A DNA stretch of 47,780 bases from an uncultured Candidatus Saccharibacteria bacterium (lineage in GTDB: Bacteria; Patescibacteriota; Saccharimonadia; Saccharimonadales; Saccharimonadaceae): assembly GCA_948623715.1 (NCBI GenBank), contig CAPHDI010000006.1, positions 1-47,780 on the forward strand. The letters are read 5' to 3'. The stretch's first letter is position 1. Each line of letters starts with the position of its first letter. The notes under the pieces were generated by a model that ran no database searches, was not told the origin of the DNA, and worked only from the letters and a program-made list of their open reading frames with translations. This document shows, piece by piece, positions 14,915 through 23,745 of this stretch. Both the position numbers and the translations under genes were made by a program.

Positions 14915-16164
14915 TAAATCTCGTTAGCTCCACCTAAATATGGTTTCAAAACTTCAGGGACTTTCAGCTTGCCGTCTTTCTGGGCGTAGTTCTCAATGAC
15001 TGCAACCATAGTGCGGGCGAGTGAAATGGCAGTACCGTTGAGGGTATGGACAACTTCGACTTCGCCGTTTTCGCGACGGACACGAATATTGAGACTGCGA
15101 GCCTGGAAATCAGTACAGTTAGAGCAGCTAGTAAGTTCGCGATATTTTTGATCGACGGGCGACCAATATTCGATATCATATTTCTTCGCAGCGGGAGCAC
15201 CGAGGTCGCCTGCAGCGATATTGATGACGCGATAAGGGATGCCGAGTTCTTGCCAAATGTTTTCCTCGACTTCACGGATCTTTTCGTGCATATCTTTCGA
15301 CTGCTCAGGAAGGCAGAAAACATACATTTCAAGCTTATTAAACTGGTGGACACGGAAGAGGCCACGAGTATGCTTACCGTAAGTACCGGCTTCTTTACGG
15401 AAGCAGGCGCTGTAGCCGGCGACGCAGATTGGGAGATCTTTCTCGTCAAGAATCTCGTCCATATAATAACCAGTAAGAGGCATCTCGGCGGTAGCAATCA
15501 TAGCAAGGTCTTCGCCTTCGATATAATACTCATCGCTCTGTTCGCTGCTGCGAGGATTAAAGCCGCAACCTTCGAGGACTTTGCTAGAGACCATGTCTGG
15601 GACGGTCATGAAACTAAAACCGGCTTCAGTGACTTTTTTTAGGCCGAATTGTAATAGAGCGTTTTCGAGGAGGGCGAGACCGTTTTTCAAGTAATAGAAC
15701 TTTGCGCCGGCAACTTTTGCGCCACGTTCAAAGTCAACCCAGTCGCGGCTAAGGGCATAGTCGAGGTGATCGACGCCTTCGTCGGTAGTTTTCTGATCGC
15801 CCCAGGACTTGATTTCAACGCTACATTCTTCCCCGCCAAGTGGTACGTCGTCAAAGATAATATTCGGGACTTTGGCGAGATTGTCGCGAAGCTGCTTTTC
15901 GATTTCAGCAAGTTTCGGTTCTTCAGCGGAGAGTTTAGACTTAATTTCTTTAGCTTGAGCGAGGATTTCAGGTTCGGGTTTACCTTTGCCCATTTTGGCA
16001 GAAACTTCGTTGCGTTGACGGCGGAGTTCGTCGACCTCTTGCAGAAGCGAACGACGTTTATCGTCGAGTGCGAGGAGTGCGTCAATGTCGACAGAGTAAC
16101 CCTTTTCGGCGGCTGACTTTTTGACTAAATCTTGATTTTTCCGGATGAAATTAATATCTAACAT
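14914..16164 (-). CDS. serS: Serine--tRNA ligase
   Basis: A class II synthetase charging tRNA-Ser. The 416-residue protein has the N-terminal coiled-coil arm (about 28-100, with DELRRQRNEVSAKMGKGKP), motif 2 (FRKEAGTYGKHTRGLFRVHQ), and a motif 3 region with SLARTMVAVIENYA. Length is normal. It is first in the serS-murJ unit, with a leaderless-type promoter (TGA-TAGAAT, 6 bases from ATG). Confidence 0.97.
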   Translation of the reverse strand: MLDINFIRKNQDLVKKSAAEKGYSVDIDALLALDDKRRSLLQEVDELRRQRNEVSAKMGKGKPEPEILAQAKEIKSKLSAEEPKLAEIEKQLRDNLAKVPNIIFDDVPLGGEECSVEIKSWGDQKTTDEGVDHLDYALSRDWVDFERGAKVAGAKFYYLKNGLALLENALLQFGLKKVTEAGFSFMTVPDMVSSKVLEGCGFNPRSSEQSDEYYIEGEDLAMIATAEMPLTGYYMDEILDEKDLPICVAGYSACFRKEAGTYGKHTRGLFRVHQFNKLEMYVFCLPEQSKDMHEKIREVEENIWQELGIPYRVINIAAGDLGAPAAKKYDIEYWSPVDQKYRELTSCSNCTDFQARSLNIRVRRENGEVEVVHTLNGTAISLARTMVAVIENYAQKDGKLKVPEVLKPYLGGANEI

Positions 16165-16170
16165 ATTTAT

Positions 16171-16179
16171 ATTCTATCA
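16171..16179 (-). promoter_or_regulatory. Leaderless-type extended -10 of serS
   Basis: TGA-TAGAAT (hexamer 16171-16176), then 6 bases, then the ATG at 16164. Confidence 0.55.
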
Positions 16180-16251
16180 CAATTAACTTAATATGAGGTA
16201 AGGTTTATGAAACTGCTGATTATTTGGTGGGTGAAAGCAGATGTGGCTTGA

Positions 16252-18300
16252 TTACCAACCGCCACCACCGCCACCACCTCCACCCCCGCCGGAGAAGCCA
16301 CCACCGCCACCACCGGAAAATCCAGAGCTGGAATTACTGACGGTGGAGTGAACAATGGTTGAGGAGACGGAGTTGCTGGCGGACATCATTGCGGCACTGA
16401 AGTCGCGAGCGGAGAAAGCGCCAATGCCGATAAACCAGGCCGGAGAGGTGACGTCATCGAATTCGTAATAGCGGCTGAGTTCTTCGAGCCAAGTTTTCTC
16501 CATTTTGAAGATAACGGCATAGGGGAGAAGTTTTTCGTAGATCTTCACGACACCTTCATGGGTAGTATCGGCGCCTTTGACGCTTTGGAGAAGTTTGAGG
16601 CGCTCGGCTTCGGCCATACTCATGTAGAGTTTGAGCCCTTCAAGATATTTGGAGGCGTCGAGGCCTTTTGTAGTAATGCGGAAATAGCGGGCAGTCAACA
16701 TGTAAATAACGATCGAGCTGATTAACATAAGGATAACGGCTGTGATGATAACGGCATGAAGCGGACCAGCGCCGATAAGCTCGCCATAAGATGGCTGGTA
16801 ATCGGCGGTGAAAATAATTAGGAAAATGCCGCCAATCATCCAAATGATGAAAGCAATGAGAAGCCATTCGGGATAATTATGGGCTTTCTTCGCGCTATCG
16901 TCGGGTTTAGCGACTGGGTCAGAGGTCTTTTCGGTGGTGTCGTTGGCGGATTTGGCTGCGGAAGTTTTGGATTTTTTAGGGTCTACGAGTAAACCTTTTC
17001 GAATAAGCCCATCGCTAACTTGTTCGTTGAACTTATTAAGTAGTTTTGTAAGTTCAGTTGTGGCGGTATGAGATTTGACGGTAATTTCCTGGTCTTTGCG
17101 AAGTGATGTATCACTACCGGCGAGAATTTTGAGGACGGTAGCCTGCTGCTTGTTCATGGTATTAGTCTTGATACGGATTTTCCAGCCAGTCTTCTTCTTT
17201 CCGAAAGCGCCGTCCTCCTCGGTTTTAATTAACTCGACTTTGTGATTAACGGCGAGATCGATGAGAGTGGCGACTTTCATATCGCCGGTAGCGCCTTTGC
17301 CGATATAATTATGAGCAGCCTCGGCGACAGTGAGGTCTTTGAGTGGAGTGTATTCAGGTTTGGTGAAAAGATTTTTATAATATTTGCGCTTCTCGGCAGT
17401 GGAGGAGAGTGCGAGGATCATGAGGACGATGGTCAGGGCGGCCGCGAAAATAACTCCTACGGTGACGGCGACTAAGGTATAGTTATAGGAAACTTTGGCT
17501 GGAGCAAAAGTACCATCTTCAAACTGGAGGACAAAAGTGAGGTTCTCGCCGGCACCTAGCTTGCCAGTGGAAGCGAACTCGATGACAGTGTCACTTTTAT
17601 GTTCATCGTCAAATTCGACTTCTTCGGTAAGTTTTGTGATTTTACATCGTTCGGAACCTTTTTCACCATATTTACCGACGTAGCAGGACGTATCACCAGT
17701 AAATTTATCGGCAATAGCATTATCGAGATGGATACGGGCGACGACGCTATTGAAACGTTGCTTCCAGTCATTGCCGTTGCTGTCCCAGTAAAGTTCTTGA
17801 AACTTTTTGCCATCTTGCTCGTGATCGAGGGTGACATTTTGAAATTCATAAATCAGAGTATAAAGTTGCTCGCCAGTAACATATTTATCGGGATCGCCGA
17901 TATAGACAATAAAGTTACCGTCGCCAATTTCGACTTTTTCGACATTTTCATCCACCTCATTACGCTCAACGTGCATGTAGATGGTATTGTCGCTCTCCAT
18001 GGTGAGATTTTTACTGTCATTATTCGTAAAGGGGATAACGCGGGTGATACCGTGGTTTTGGCTATAGGTCGGGAAAACGGCGAGGAGTTCTTCGACGACC
18101 ACCATCTTGCTCATGCCGTCTTCGTCGCGATATAAGTAATAGTCGGCAACAAAATCATTGAAGTAAAAGTTATTGGCGCTTGAAGTGGTAGTATAAGTTG
18201 TATTGCTGTAAGTTGTTGCGTAAGTCGGAGCGGCGAGCATAAGAGCGGTAAAAACGGTAACTATTAGGGTCAAGGAAAAATTCTTAACGATATTAAACAT
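16252..18300 (-). CDS. DUF2207 membrane protein with poly-glycine C-terminus
   Basis: The 682-residue protein has a signal peptide (1-28), an extracellular DUF2207 domain (about 35-270), and a membrane segment (~275-297). A cytoplasmic winged-helix-like stretch follows (~310-460), with two membrane segments near 487-505 and 520-543. It ends in a tail SSGFSGGGGGGFSGG-type repeat closing with Gly-Trp. This is the usual DUF2207 layout; the function is not known. Its start overlaps the ldh stop by 8 bases, with AAGGAGG inside ldh, so translation is coupled to ldh. Confidence 0.9.
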   Translation of the reverse strand: MFNIVKNFSLTLIVTVFTALMLAAPTYATTYSNTTYTTTSSANNFYFNDFVADYYLYRDEDGMSKMVVVEELLAVFPTYSQNHGITRVIPFTNNDSKNLTMESDNTIYMHVERNEVDENVEKVEIGDGNFIVYIGDPDKYVTGEQLYTLIYEFQNVTLDHEQDGKKFQELYWDSNGNDWKQRFNSVVARIHLDNAIADKFTGDTSCYVGKYGEKGSERCKITKLTEEVEFDDEHKSDTVIEFASTGKLGAGENLTFVLQFEDGTFAPAKVSYNYTLVAVTVGVIFAAALTIVLMILALSSTAEKRKYYKNLFTKPEYTPLKDLTVAEAAHNYIGKGATGDMKVATLIDLAVNHKVELIKTEEDGAFGKKKTGWKIRIKTNTMNKQQATVLKILAGSDTSLRKDQEITVKSHTATTELTKLLNKFNEQVSDGLIRKGLLVDPKKSKTSAAKSANDTTEKTSDPVAKPDDSAKKAHNYPEWLLIAFIIWMIGGIFLIIFTADYQPSYGELIGAGPLHAVIITAVILMLISSIVIYMLTARYFRITTKGLDASKYLEGLKLYMSMAEAERLKLLQSVKGADTTHEGVVKIYEKLLPYAVIFKMEKTWLEELSRYYEFDDVTSPAWFIGIGAFSARDFSAAMMSASNSVSSTIVHSTVSNSSSGFSGGGGGGFSGGGGGGGGGGGW
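16253..16318 (-). repeat. Low-complexity GGN-codon tract
   Basis: Tandem glycine codons at the 3' end of the DUF2207 gene (CCACCGCCACCACC-type on the plus strand). It is prone to length variation by slippage. Confidence 0.7.
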
Positions 18301-19207
18301 TTTGCGCCTCCTTGAGGACGGAGCGAAGAGCGTTGACGGATTTTTGGAATTTTACACCTTCAGCTTCCGTGAGGTCGAGGTCGAGGCGGCGGATAATTCC
18401 TTCACGACCGACAACGGCCGGAAAGCCGTTATAAATACCGGCGTTGTCATCGAGCGATGATACAGGAAGTACGCGGCGTTCATCGTTTAGGATGCAGTTA
18501 ATAATGCGGACAACGCAGGCTCCGATGCCGTAATGAGTGGCACCCTTACGTTTAATAATTTCGTAGGCTTTGTCGCGAACGGATTTTTCGATCTCGTCGA
18601 GCTCGGCTTTTGGTAGTAAGTTGGAGATTTTCTCTCCCCCAACGTTAGCATTTGACCAGAGCGCCATTTCGGTATCACCATGCTCACCGATCTGGTAGGC
18701 ATGGATAGATTTTGGATTGACATTGAGGCGTTCGGAGAGACAGAGACGAAGGCGAGCGGAATCAAGGACGGTGCCGCTGCCGATGACGCGCTCGGACGGG
18801 AGGTGAGAATAGCTCCAGGTTAGAAAACTTAGGGTATCGACGGGGTTAGAGACGACGAGAAAGATGCCATCAAATCCAGAAGCCATGATTGGGCCGACGA
18901 TACTCTGGAGAATCTTTGCATTCTTTTCGACGAGGTCGGTGCGAGTCTCACCAGGTTTTTGATTAGCGCCGGCGGTGATGATGCAAATGTCGCAATCGGT
19001 TGCGTCTTCGTAGCTGCCGGTACGAATCTTAAGAAAACTCGGAGCGACGGCGAGTGCATCACGGAGATCCATGACCTCGCCCTCAGCATCATCCATGTTA
19101 ATATCTGTTAGAATTATTTCTTTGACCGGTGTGCGCTGATTAAGTAAAGCGTAAGCAATACTTGAACCAACGTTGCCGGTCCCCACGATCATTATTTTTC
19201 CACTCAT
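18293..19207 (-). CDS. ldh: L-lactate dehydrogenase
   Basis: It reduces pyruvate to lactate and regenerates NAD+, typical of fermentative Saccharibacteria. The 304-residue protein has the Rossmann GTGNVGSS loop (9-16). The substrate loop NQKPGETR has Gln83, the lactate- rather than malate-type residue. Further motifs are NPVD (121-124), D149 and R152 in VLDSARLR, and the catalytic His176 in GEHGD. The -10 (19217-19222) is 9 bases from the ATG and lies in an 11-bp inverted repeat. It is co-transcribed with the DUF2207 gene. Confidence 0.95.
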   Translation of the reverse strand: MSGKIMIVGTGNVGSSIAYALLNQRTPVKEIILTDINMDDAEGEVMDLRDALAVAPSFLKIRTGSYEDATDCDICIITAGANQKPGETRTDLVEKNAKILQSIVGPIMASGFDGIFLVVSNPVDTLSFLTWSYSHLPSERVIGSGTVLDSARLRLCLSERLNVNPKSIHAYQIGEHGDTEMALWSNANVGGEKISNLLPKAELDEIEKSVRDKAYEIIKRKGATHYGIGACVVRIINCILNDERRVLPVSSLDDNAGIYNGFPAVVGREGIIRRLDLDLTEAEGVKFQKSVNALRSVLKEAQNV

Positions 19208-19208
19208 A

Positions 19209-19252
19209 CTAAACTTATTGTAGCATAAAATTTTTGAGTTAAATAAGTTTAG
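19209..19252 (-). promoter_or_regulatory. ldh promoter within an 11-bp inverted repeat
   Basis: CTAAACTTATT (19209-19219) and AATAAGTTTAG (19242-19252) are perfect inverted copies 22 bases apart. One arm covers part of the TGC-TACAAT -10 (19217-19225). This could be an operator, or a hairpin at the end of the upstream unit; there is no T-run. Confidence 0.5.
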
Positions 19253-19596
19253 TCAAAAATAGTTTTCGCGTAAAGTTCATGGAGCTCATCATCGTCGAGA
19301 GCGCGGATGAGGAGGCTACCGTTTTGCTGATCGACAGTATAGGCGGCGATTTCATGGAGAAAAGTTTCATAATCGGCATCACCAAGAACGCCGCCGTCCT
19401 GAATCTGAAAGACAACTTTCCAAGCATGAATGATGTCGGTGTTAAGCTCGAAATCTTCACCGGGATGAAGCGATATGATGGCGGGCTGGTTAGATTGTAA
19501 GACAAAAGCACCCACAGTATTCATATTATCATCGACAAAACCGAGAGGCTCAAGAACGGTGGCATTGCTCCAGTCGGCTAATACGGCAGCAGACAT
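19249..19596 (-). CDS. Hypothetical 115-residue protein downstream of lysS
   Basis: I do not recognise this protein. It is acidic, without signal peptide or membrane segments, with an alternating hydrophobic pattern suggesting a small alpha/beta fold (VVFQIQDGGVLGD, GSLLIRALDDDELHELYAKT). The ATG directly follows the lysS stop, so it is probably translated by coupling with lysS. It is the last gene of greA-lysS-hypothetical. Confidence 0.7.
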   Translation of the reverse strand: MSAAVLADWSNATVLEPLGFVDDNMNTVGAFVLQSNQPAIISLHPGEDFELNTDIIHAWKVVFQIQDGGVLGDADYETFLHEIAAYTVDQQNGSLLIRALDDDELHELYAKTIFD

Positions 19597-21054
19597 CTAT
19601 TCACCACGGGCTTTGATGATCGGGAACGGTACAGCTTCGCGGCCGCTGACGCCCTCAAGGAGCCAGAAGTTACGCTCGCTATTACCCCAGCCACAGGCAG
19701 GAGGCATGCCGTATTCGAGCATTTCGACGAAATCCATGTCAAGCATCTGAGCTTCATCGTCGCCATTATCACGCATGGCTTGTTGTTCTTGGAAGCGTTC
19801 GAGCTGATCGATCGGGTCATTAAGCTCACTGTAGCCATTGCCCATTTCGGTGCCAGCAATAATTGGATGAAAACGCTGAGTGACAAGTGGATTCTCTGGA
19901 ACGACTTTTGCGAGAGGACTGAGGCTGAGTGGTTCTTCGATGAGCCAGTAGGGGCCAGCGGAAGTTTTGCGAATAAGTTTCCAGAGATTATCGAGGAGGC
20001 GACCATCACTAGCTTTCGGGTCAATGTCGACGCCGTTAGATTTCAGGATGGAAAGGGCTTTCTCGCGATCTGGATTGAATACGTCGATATCGAATTTTTC
20101 TTTTAGTAAATCGGCATATTTAACACGTGGCCATTCGCAATCGAGATCGACTTCGAAACCGCCGACGTTGAATTTCAGCGTACCCCAAGTCTGCATGGCG
20201 ACATATTTAATCATTTCTTCGTAGAGTTTCATACCGTCTTCGTAATTTTCGTAGGCAGCGTAACTTTCGAAAGCAATATGCTCAGGCAGATGTTCATCAT
20301 CGACGCCTTCATTGCGGAAGCGTGGGCCGATGTCGTAAACTTTTTCGAAGCCGCCACCGAGGAGGCGTTTGAGCGGAAGCTCTTGAGAAATACGGAGATA
20401 ATAATCACTATCAAGCGCATCCATGTGGGTGACAAAAGGATTTGCATCAGCGCCGCCAGTAGTAGTCTCAAGGACAGGGGTGTTGATCTCAATGAAACCA
20501 TGTTGGTTCATAAAATCACGTGTAGCCTGCCAGAATTTTGATCGGCGAACAAGACGCTCGCGAACTTCGGGATTGACATTCATGTCGACGTAGCGACGGC
20601 GATAGCGTTCTTCCTTATTAGTGAAGCCGTCAAAACCGGGGAGCGGACGGAGAGATTTCGTGAGGAGACGTACGCTATTAGCAAAAATGGAAATTTCGCC
20701 AGTGCTAGATTTGCCTACTTTACCATTAGCTTCGATGAAGTCACCGGAATCAAGAAGTTTGAGCATCTTAATGTCAAACTCGCCTTCAGGCACGGTTTCG
20801 GACTTTTGCATGAAGATCTGAATTTCGCCGGTGTAGTCGCGAATTTTCACGAAAGCAATCTTGCCAAAGGAGCGAATAGCGACAATACGGCCGGCGATAC
20901 AGACTTCTTGGCCATCTTTCTCGTCAAAATGGTTGAAAATGGTGGCAATTTTAGTATTACGGTGCGATTTGGCCGGATACGGGTCAATGCCGAGCGCACG
21001 AATCTCGGCAAGTTTGCGAAGACGTTCTTCGCGATAATCACTTAATGTGGTCAT
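19597..21054 (-). CDS. lysS: Lysine--tRNA ligase, class II
   Basis: Charges tRNA-Lys. The 485-residue protein has an N-terminal OB fold (~55-145, with VCIAGRIVAIRSFGKIAFVKI), class II motif 2 (DIGPRFRNEGVDDEH), and motif 3-side elements GTEMGNGYSELNDP. The C-terminal glycine-rich region PPACGWG is also present. It starts 6 bases after greA and forms a unit with it. Confidence 0.97.
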   Translation of the reverse strand: MTTLSDYREERLRKLAEIRALGIDPYPAKSHRNTKIATIFNHFDEKDGQEVCIAGRIVAIRSFGKIAFVKIRDYTGEIQIFMQKSETVPEGEFDIKMLKLLDSGDFIEANGKVGKSSTGEISIFANSVRLLTKSLRPLPGFDGFTNKEERYRRRYVDMNVNPEVRERLVRRSKFWQATRDFMNQHGFIEINTPVLETTTGGADANPFVTHMDALDSDYYLRISQELPLKRLLGGGFEKVYDIGPRFRNEGVDDEHLPEHIAFESYAAYENYEDGMKLYEEMIKYVAMQTWGTLKFNVGGFEVDLDCEWPRVKYADLLKEKFDIDVFNPDREKALSILKSNGVDIDPKASDGRLLDNLWKLIRKTSAGPYWLIEEPLSLSPLAKVVPENPLVTQRFHPIIAGTEMGNGYSELNDPIDQLERFQEQQAMRDNGDDEAQMLDMDFVEMLEYGMPPACGWGNSERNFWLLEGVSGREAVPFPIIKARGE

Positions 21055-21060
21055 AATAAA

Positions 21061-21504
21061 TTACTCAATACTTAAAATTTTAACTTTTTTGCCATTGAAA
21101 TCAAAAGATTCGTCGGCTTTGCGGCCAAGAAGCTCCTTGCCGATCGGGGATTCGTGAGAGATTTTGCCTTCAAGTGGGTTAGCTTCGACAGGGCCTACGA
21201 TCGTGTAAGTAAATTTCTTGCCGCTCATGGTGATATTAACAGTGGCGCCGATGACGACCTTGTCGCTCTTGCGAGCTTTGATAAGGACGGCATTCTTGAG
21301 GGTTTCTTGGATTTCGAGAATGCGATTTTCGACATTTTTCTGTTCGGCGCGAGCGTCGGTGTACTCTTGGTTTTCGGATAAGTCACCAAAGGCGCGGGCG
21401 GTAGCGATGCGCTCAGCAATGGCGGGGCGCTCGGCGATTAATCCTGCAAGTTCTTTTTCTAATTCGGCCTTACCGGCCTTTGTGAGATTGATGGTCTTCT
21501 TCAT
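21061..21504 (-). CDS. greA: Transcription elongation factor GreA
   Basis: GreA rescues backtracked RNA polymerase. The 147-residue protein has the N-terminal coiled coil with the acidic tip DLSENQEY (D41, E44) and the C-terminal FKBP-like domain with SPIGKELLGRKADE. A TTGACT and TAAACT pair with 17-base spacing ends 10 bases before the ATG. It is first of the greA-lysS unit. Confidence 0.96.
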   Translation of the reverse strand: MKKTINLTKAGKAELEKELAGLIAERPAIAERIATARAFGDLSENQEYTDARAEQKNVENRILEIQETLKNAVLIKARKSDKVVIGATVNITMSGKKFTYTIVGPVEANPLEGKISHESPIGKELLGRKADESFDFNGKKVKILSIE

Positions 21505-21514
21505 AACTTCTCAT

Positions 21515-21543
21515 AGTTTATTATGGTTTACGTTAAAAGTCAA
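21515..21543 (-). promoter_or_regulatory. Promoter of greA-lysS
   Basis: TTGACT, 17 bases, TAAACT, then 10 bases to the greA ATG; the predicted leader is a few bases. Confidence 0.45.
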
Positions 21544-22771
21544 TATTCCGTAAAGAAAATTCAGCGACACGATAGGTGCGGGTTTCGCCGGTTGAACGCT
21601 TGACGACTTCAATGGCATCATTTTCAAGATTACGGTCTGAGACGACGACTCGATAAGGCAGACCAATGAGCTCGCTATCGGCAAACTTTTCACCGGGACG
21701 GGCATCACGATCGTCGAAGAGGGCTTCATCTTCCATACCATGGTAGAGATCGTTGGCGAACTGAAGGCCCTTATCGCCGATACTGACGAGATAATATTTG
21801 TAGGGTGCGACTGCTTCAGGCCAGACGAGACCCTTGTCATCGCAGGTTTTCTCAGCGATAACGCCCATGACGCGTGAGACGCCGAGACCGTAGCAGCCCA
21901 TGAGGACAGGTTTCTTGGTGCCGTCTTTGTCGGTAAATTCGAGTCCAAGCGGGGCAGAGTATTTGGTCTTCAAGGTGAAGATATTGCCGACTTCGGCAGC
22001 CTTAGCGGTCTGGAGATCTTCGCGTTTCACGCCCATTTCTTGCAAAACTTCGTCATTGACAACTTCTTCGTTTAAAACGACGGATTTATCGGCATTAAAG
22101 TAAATCGTGTCTTCGCCGACATCGGTTAAGGTCTGGAACTCGTGGCTATACTTTGAAAAGACGCCGCCACTAGCAAAAGTCTGATAAGTATCGGCGCCGA
22201 TGCCAAGACGGTCGTAGATATTTTTGTAGGCCTTTTCGACTTTGTGGTAAAATTTCTCATGATCTTCGTCGGTAGCTGCGAAGCTGTAGAGGTCTTTCAT
22301 GATAAACTCGCGTCCGCGCATAATGCCGGATTTCGCACGAAGTTCATTGCGGAATTTAGTCTGGATTTGGTAAGCGGCGATGGGGAGATCTTTGTAGCTG
22401 GAGACATAGCTTTTCATTAGTTCAACAATAGGCTCTTCATGGGTGGGGGCGAGACCTAATTCCCCACCGGCAGCAAGATTAGTGCGGAACCAAATGTCCA
22501 TTTTCTTGATATCCCAGCGATCGGTCTTTTTCCAGGGTTCGGGGTTTTGTAGGGTCGAGAGGAGAACTTCCTGGCAGCCGATGCGATTAAGCTCGTCGCG
22601 GACGATGCGCTTGATATTTTCGAGGACTTTCAGGCCGAGGGGGAGATAATCGTAGACGCCGGCTAATTCTTTGTGTACGTAGCCTGCACGGCTTAGATAT
22701 TGAGCGCCACGAGCGGTTTCATCCTTCGGGGCGGAGCGTAAAGTTTTTACAAAAGTTTTGCTAAGTCTCAT
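21533..22771 (-). CDS. proS: Proline--tRNA ligase, short form without editing domain
   Basis: Charges tRNA-Pro. The 412-residue protein has class II motif 1 and motif 2 (FRNELRAKSGIMRGREFIMKDLYSF) and motif 3 (GCYGLGVSRVMG), then a short anticodon-binding domain. The ~180-residue INS editing domain found between motifs 2 and 3 of most bacterial ProS is absent; only about 100 residues separate them. Without it, mischarged Ala-tRNA-Pro would need a free-standing editor, not in this window. TGC-TATAAT lies 10 bases before the ATG. Confidence 0.95.
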   Translation of the reverse strand: MRLSKTFVKTLRSAPKDETARGAQYLSRAGYVHKELAGVYDYLPLGLKVLENIKRIVRDELNRIGCQEVLLSTLQNPEPWKKTDRWDIKKMDIWFRTNLAAGGELGLAPTHEEPIVELMKSYVSSYKDLPIAAYQIQTKFRNELRAKSGIMRGREFIMKDLYSFAATDEDHEKFYHKVEKAYKNIYDRLGIGADTYQTFASGGVFSKYSHEFQTLTDVGEDTIYFNADKSVVLNEEVVNDEVLQEMGVKREDLQTAKAAEVGNIFTLKTKYSAPLGLEFTDKDGTKKPVLMGCYGLGVSRVMGVIAEKTCDDKGLVWPEAVAPYKYYLVSIGDKGLQFANDLYHGMEDEALFDDRDARPGEKFADSELIGLPYRVVVSDRNLENDAIEVVKRSTGETRTYRVAEFSLRNIDF

Positions 22772-22781
22772 AATACCTTGT

Positions 22782-22790
22782 ATTATAGCA
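22782..22790 (-). promoter_or_regulatory. Extended -10 of proS
   Basis: TGC-TATAAT (hexamer 22782-22787), 10 bases before the ATG; the predicted leader is about 4 bases. Confidence 0.6.
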
Positions 22791-22864
22791 TAAGTTCAGA
22801 TTTTACGAGAAAGTTTCTGAGGAAACAGGGATTTATAGAAGGGTTTAGTTAGGTTTATCTAAAC

Positions 22865-23740
22865 TTAGATGGCGACATATAATAGATAGAAGGCAATGCC
22901 ATTAGATAGAATATGGAGGAGCATACCAGCCCAGATCGTGCCGGTAATTTCGCGAAGGCTGCACAGAATTAAACTGAGGGCGAAAACCGTGACGCCGACG
23001 TTCCACTGACCATGAAGCACGGCAAAACTTAATGAAGTAATAAGTATGGCGGCGATAACGTTCCATTTATTGCGGAGCTTACCATAGAGCCAACCGCGCA
23101 TGATGAGTTCTTCGGCGATGGGGGCAATGATTACGACGGCGATGAGGGCAAATACTCGGTCGAGGTTGGTAATGAAATAGCCAAAACCGACATCTTGAGC
23201 CTGATCAGAGTTAAACCAGGAAAAAGATGACATGATATTGGTCAAAATAGCGGCGATAATTAGATAGGTGACATAGCCAATGGGAGCGAGGCCGATGTCG
23301 ACGAAGGTAGGGAGTTTCTGGACACCGAGGTCTTCGGTAGTGGTAGTAAGATCTTTTTCGGCGAGAGTGAAAAGTTTCTTCGGCTCGGATTTGGCACGAT
23401 GATGTTTTCGGTATAGTTTGATAAGTTGCGAAGGAACGACGATAATTAAGGCAAGAGTGATCACATAAGTGACGGTATAATATAGTAGCATCCAGCCAGG
23501 TTGCTGAAGTTTTTCTCCGAGGATGATAGCTAGAGGTAGAGCGGCGATGATTTGGCCGGCATAAGTCGAGAGAATAGTCCAGAGGACGAGAAAAATGGTG
23601 AGCCAGATCTTGTAAGGCGTGATATTTTTGAAAAGATTGTGAAAGGAAAAATTCTTGGATTGATGGTCGGTTTTTGCTTGAGAAGTGACGGCTTTTGCTG
23701 GGGTGGGAGTTTTAGTTTTCGGTGAGGTAGTTTTATCCAT
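22865..23740 (-). CDS. CPBP-family intramembrane metalloprotease
   Basis: The 291-residue polytopic protein has a Lys/Pro/Thr-rich cytoplasmic N-terminus (1-40), about eight membrane segments, and the CPBP (Abi, Rce1-like) motifs EELIMRGW and, later, LHGQWN. Members cleave membrane-associated substrates; some protect against bacteriocins or process peptides. It starts 5 bases after rseP, so two intramembrane proteases share a transcript. Confidence 0.88.
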   Translation of the reverse strand: MDKTTSPKTKTPTPAKAVTSQAKTDHQSKNFSFHNLFKNITPYKIWLTIFLVLWTILSTYAGQIIAALPLAIILGEKLQQPGWMLLYYTVTYVITLALIIVVPSQLIKLYRKHHRAKSEPKKLFTLAEKDLTTTTEDLGVQKLPTFVDIGLAPIGYVTYLIIAAILTNIMSSFSWFNSDQAQDVGFGYFITNLDRVFALIAVVIIAPIAEELIMRGWLYGKLRNKWNVIAAILITSLSFAVLHGQWNVGVTVFALSLILCSLREITGTIWAGMLLHILSNGIAFYLLYVAI

Positions 23741-23745
23741 GCTGA

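Noticed and set aside
17599..18135. A 178-residue plus-strand frame inside DUF2207
   Set aside because: Antisense shadow with no ribosome-binding site or recognisable motifs.
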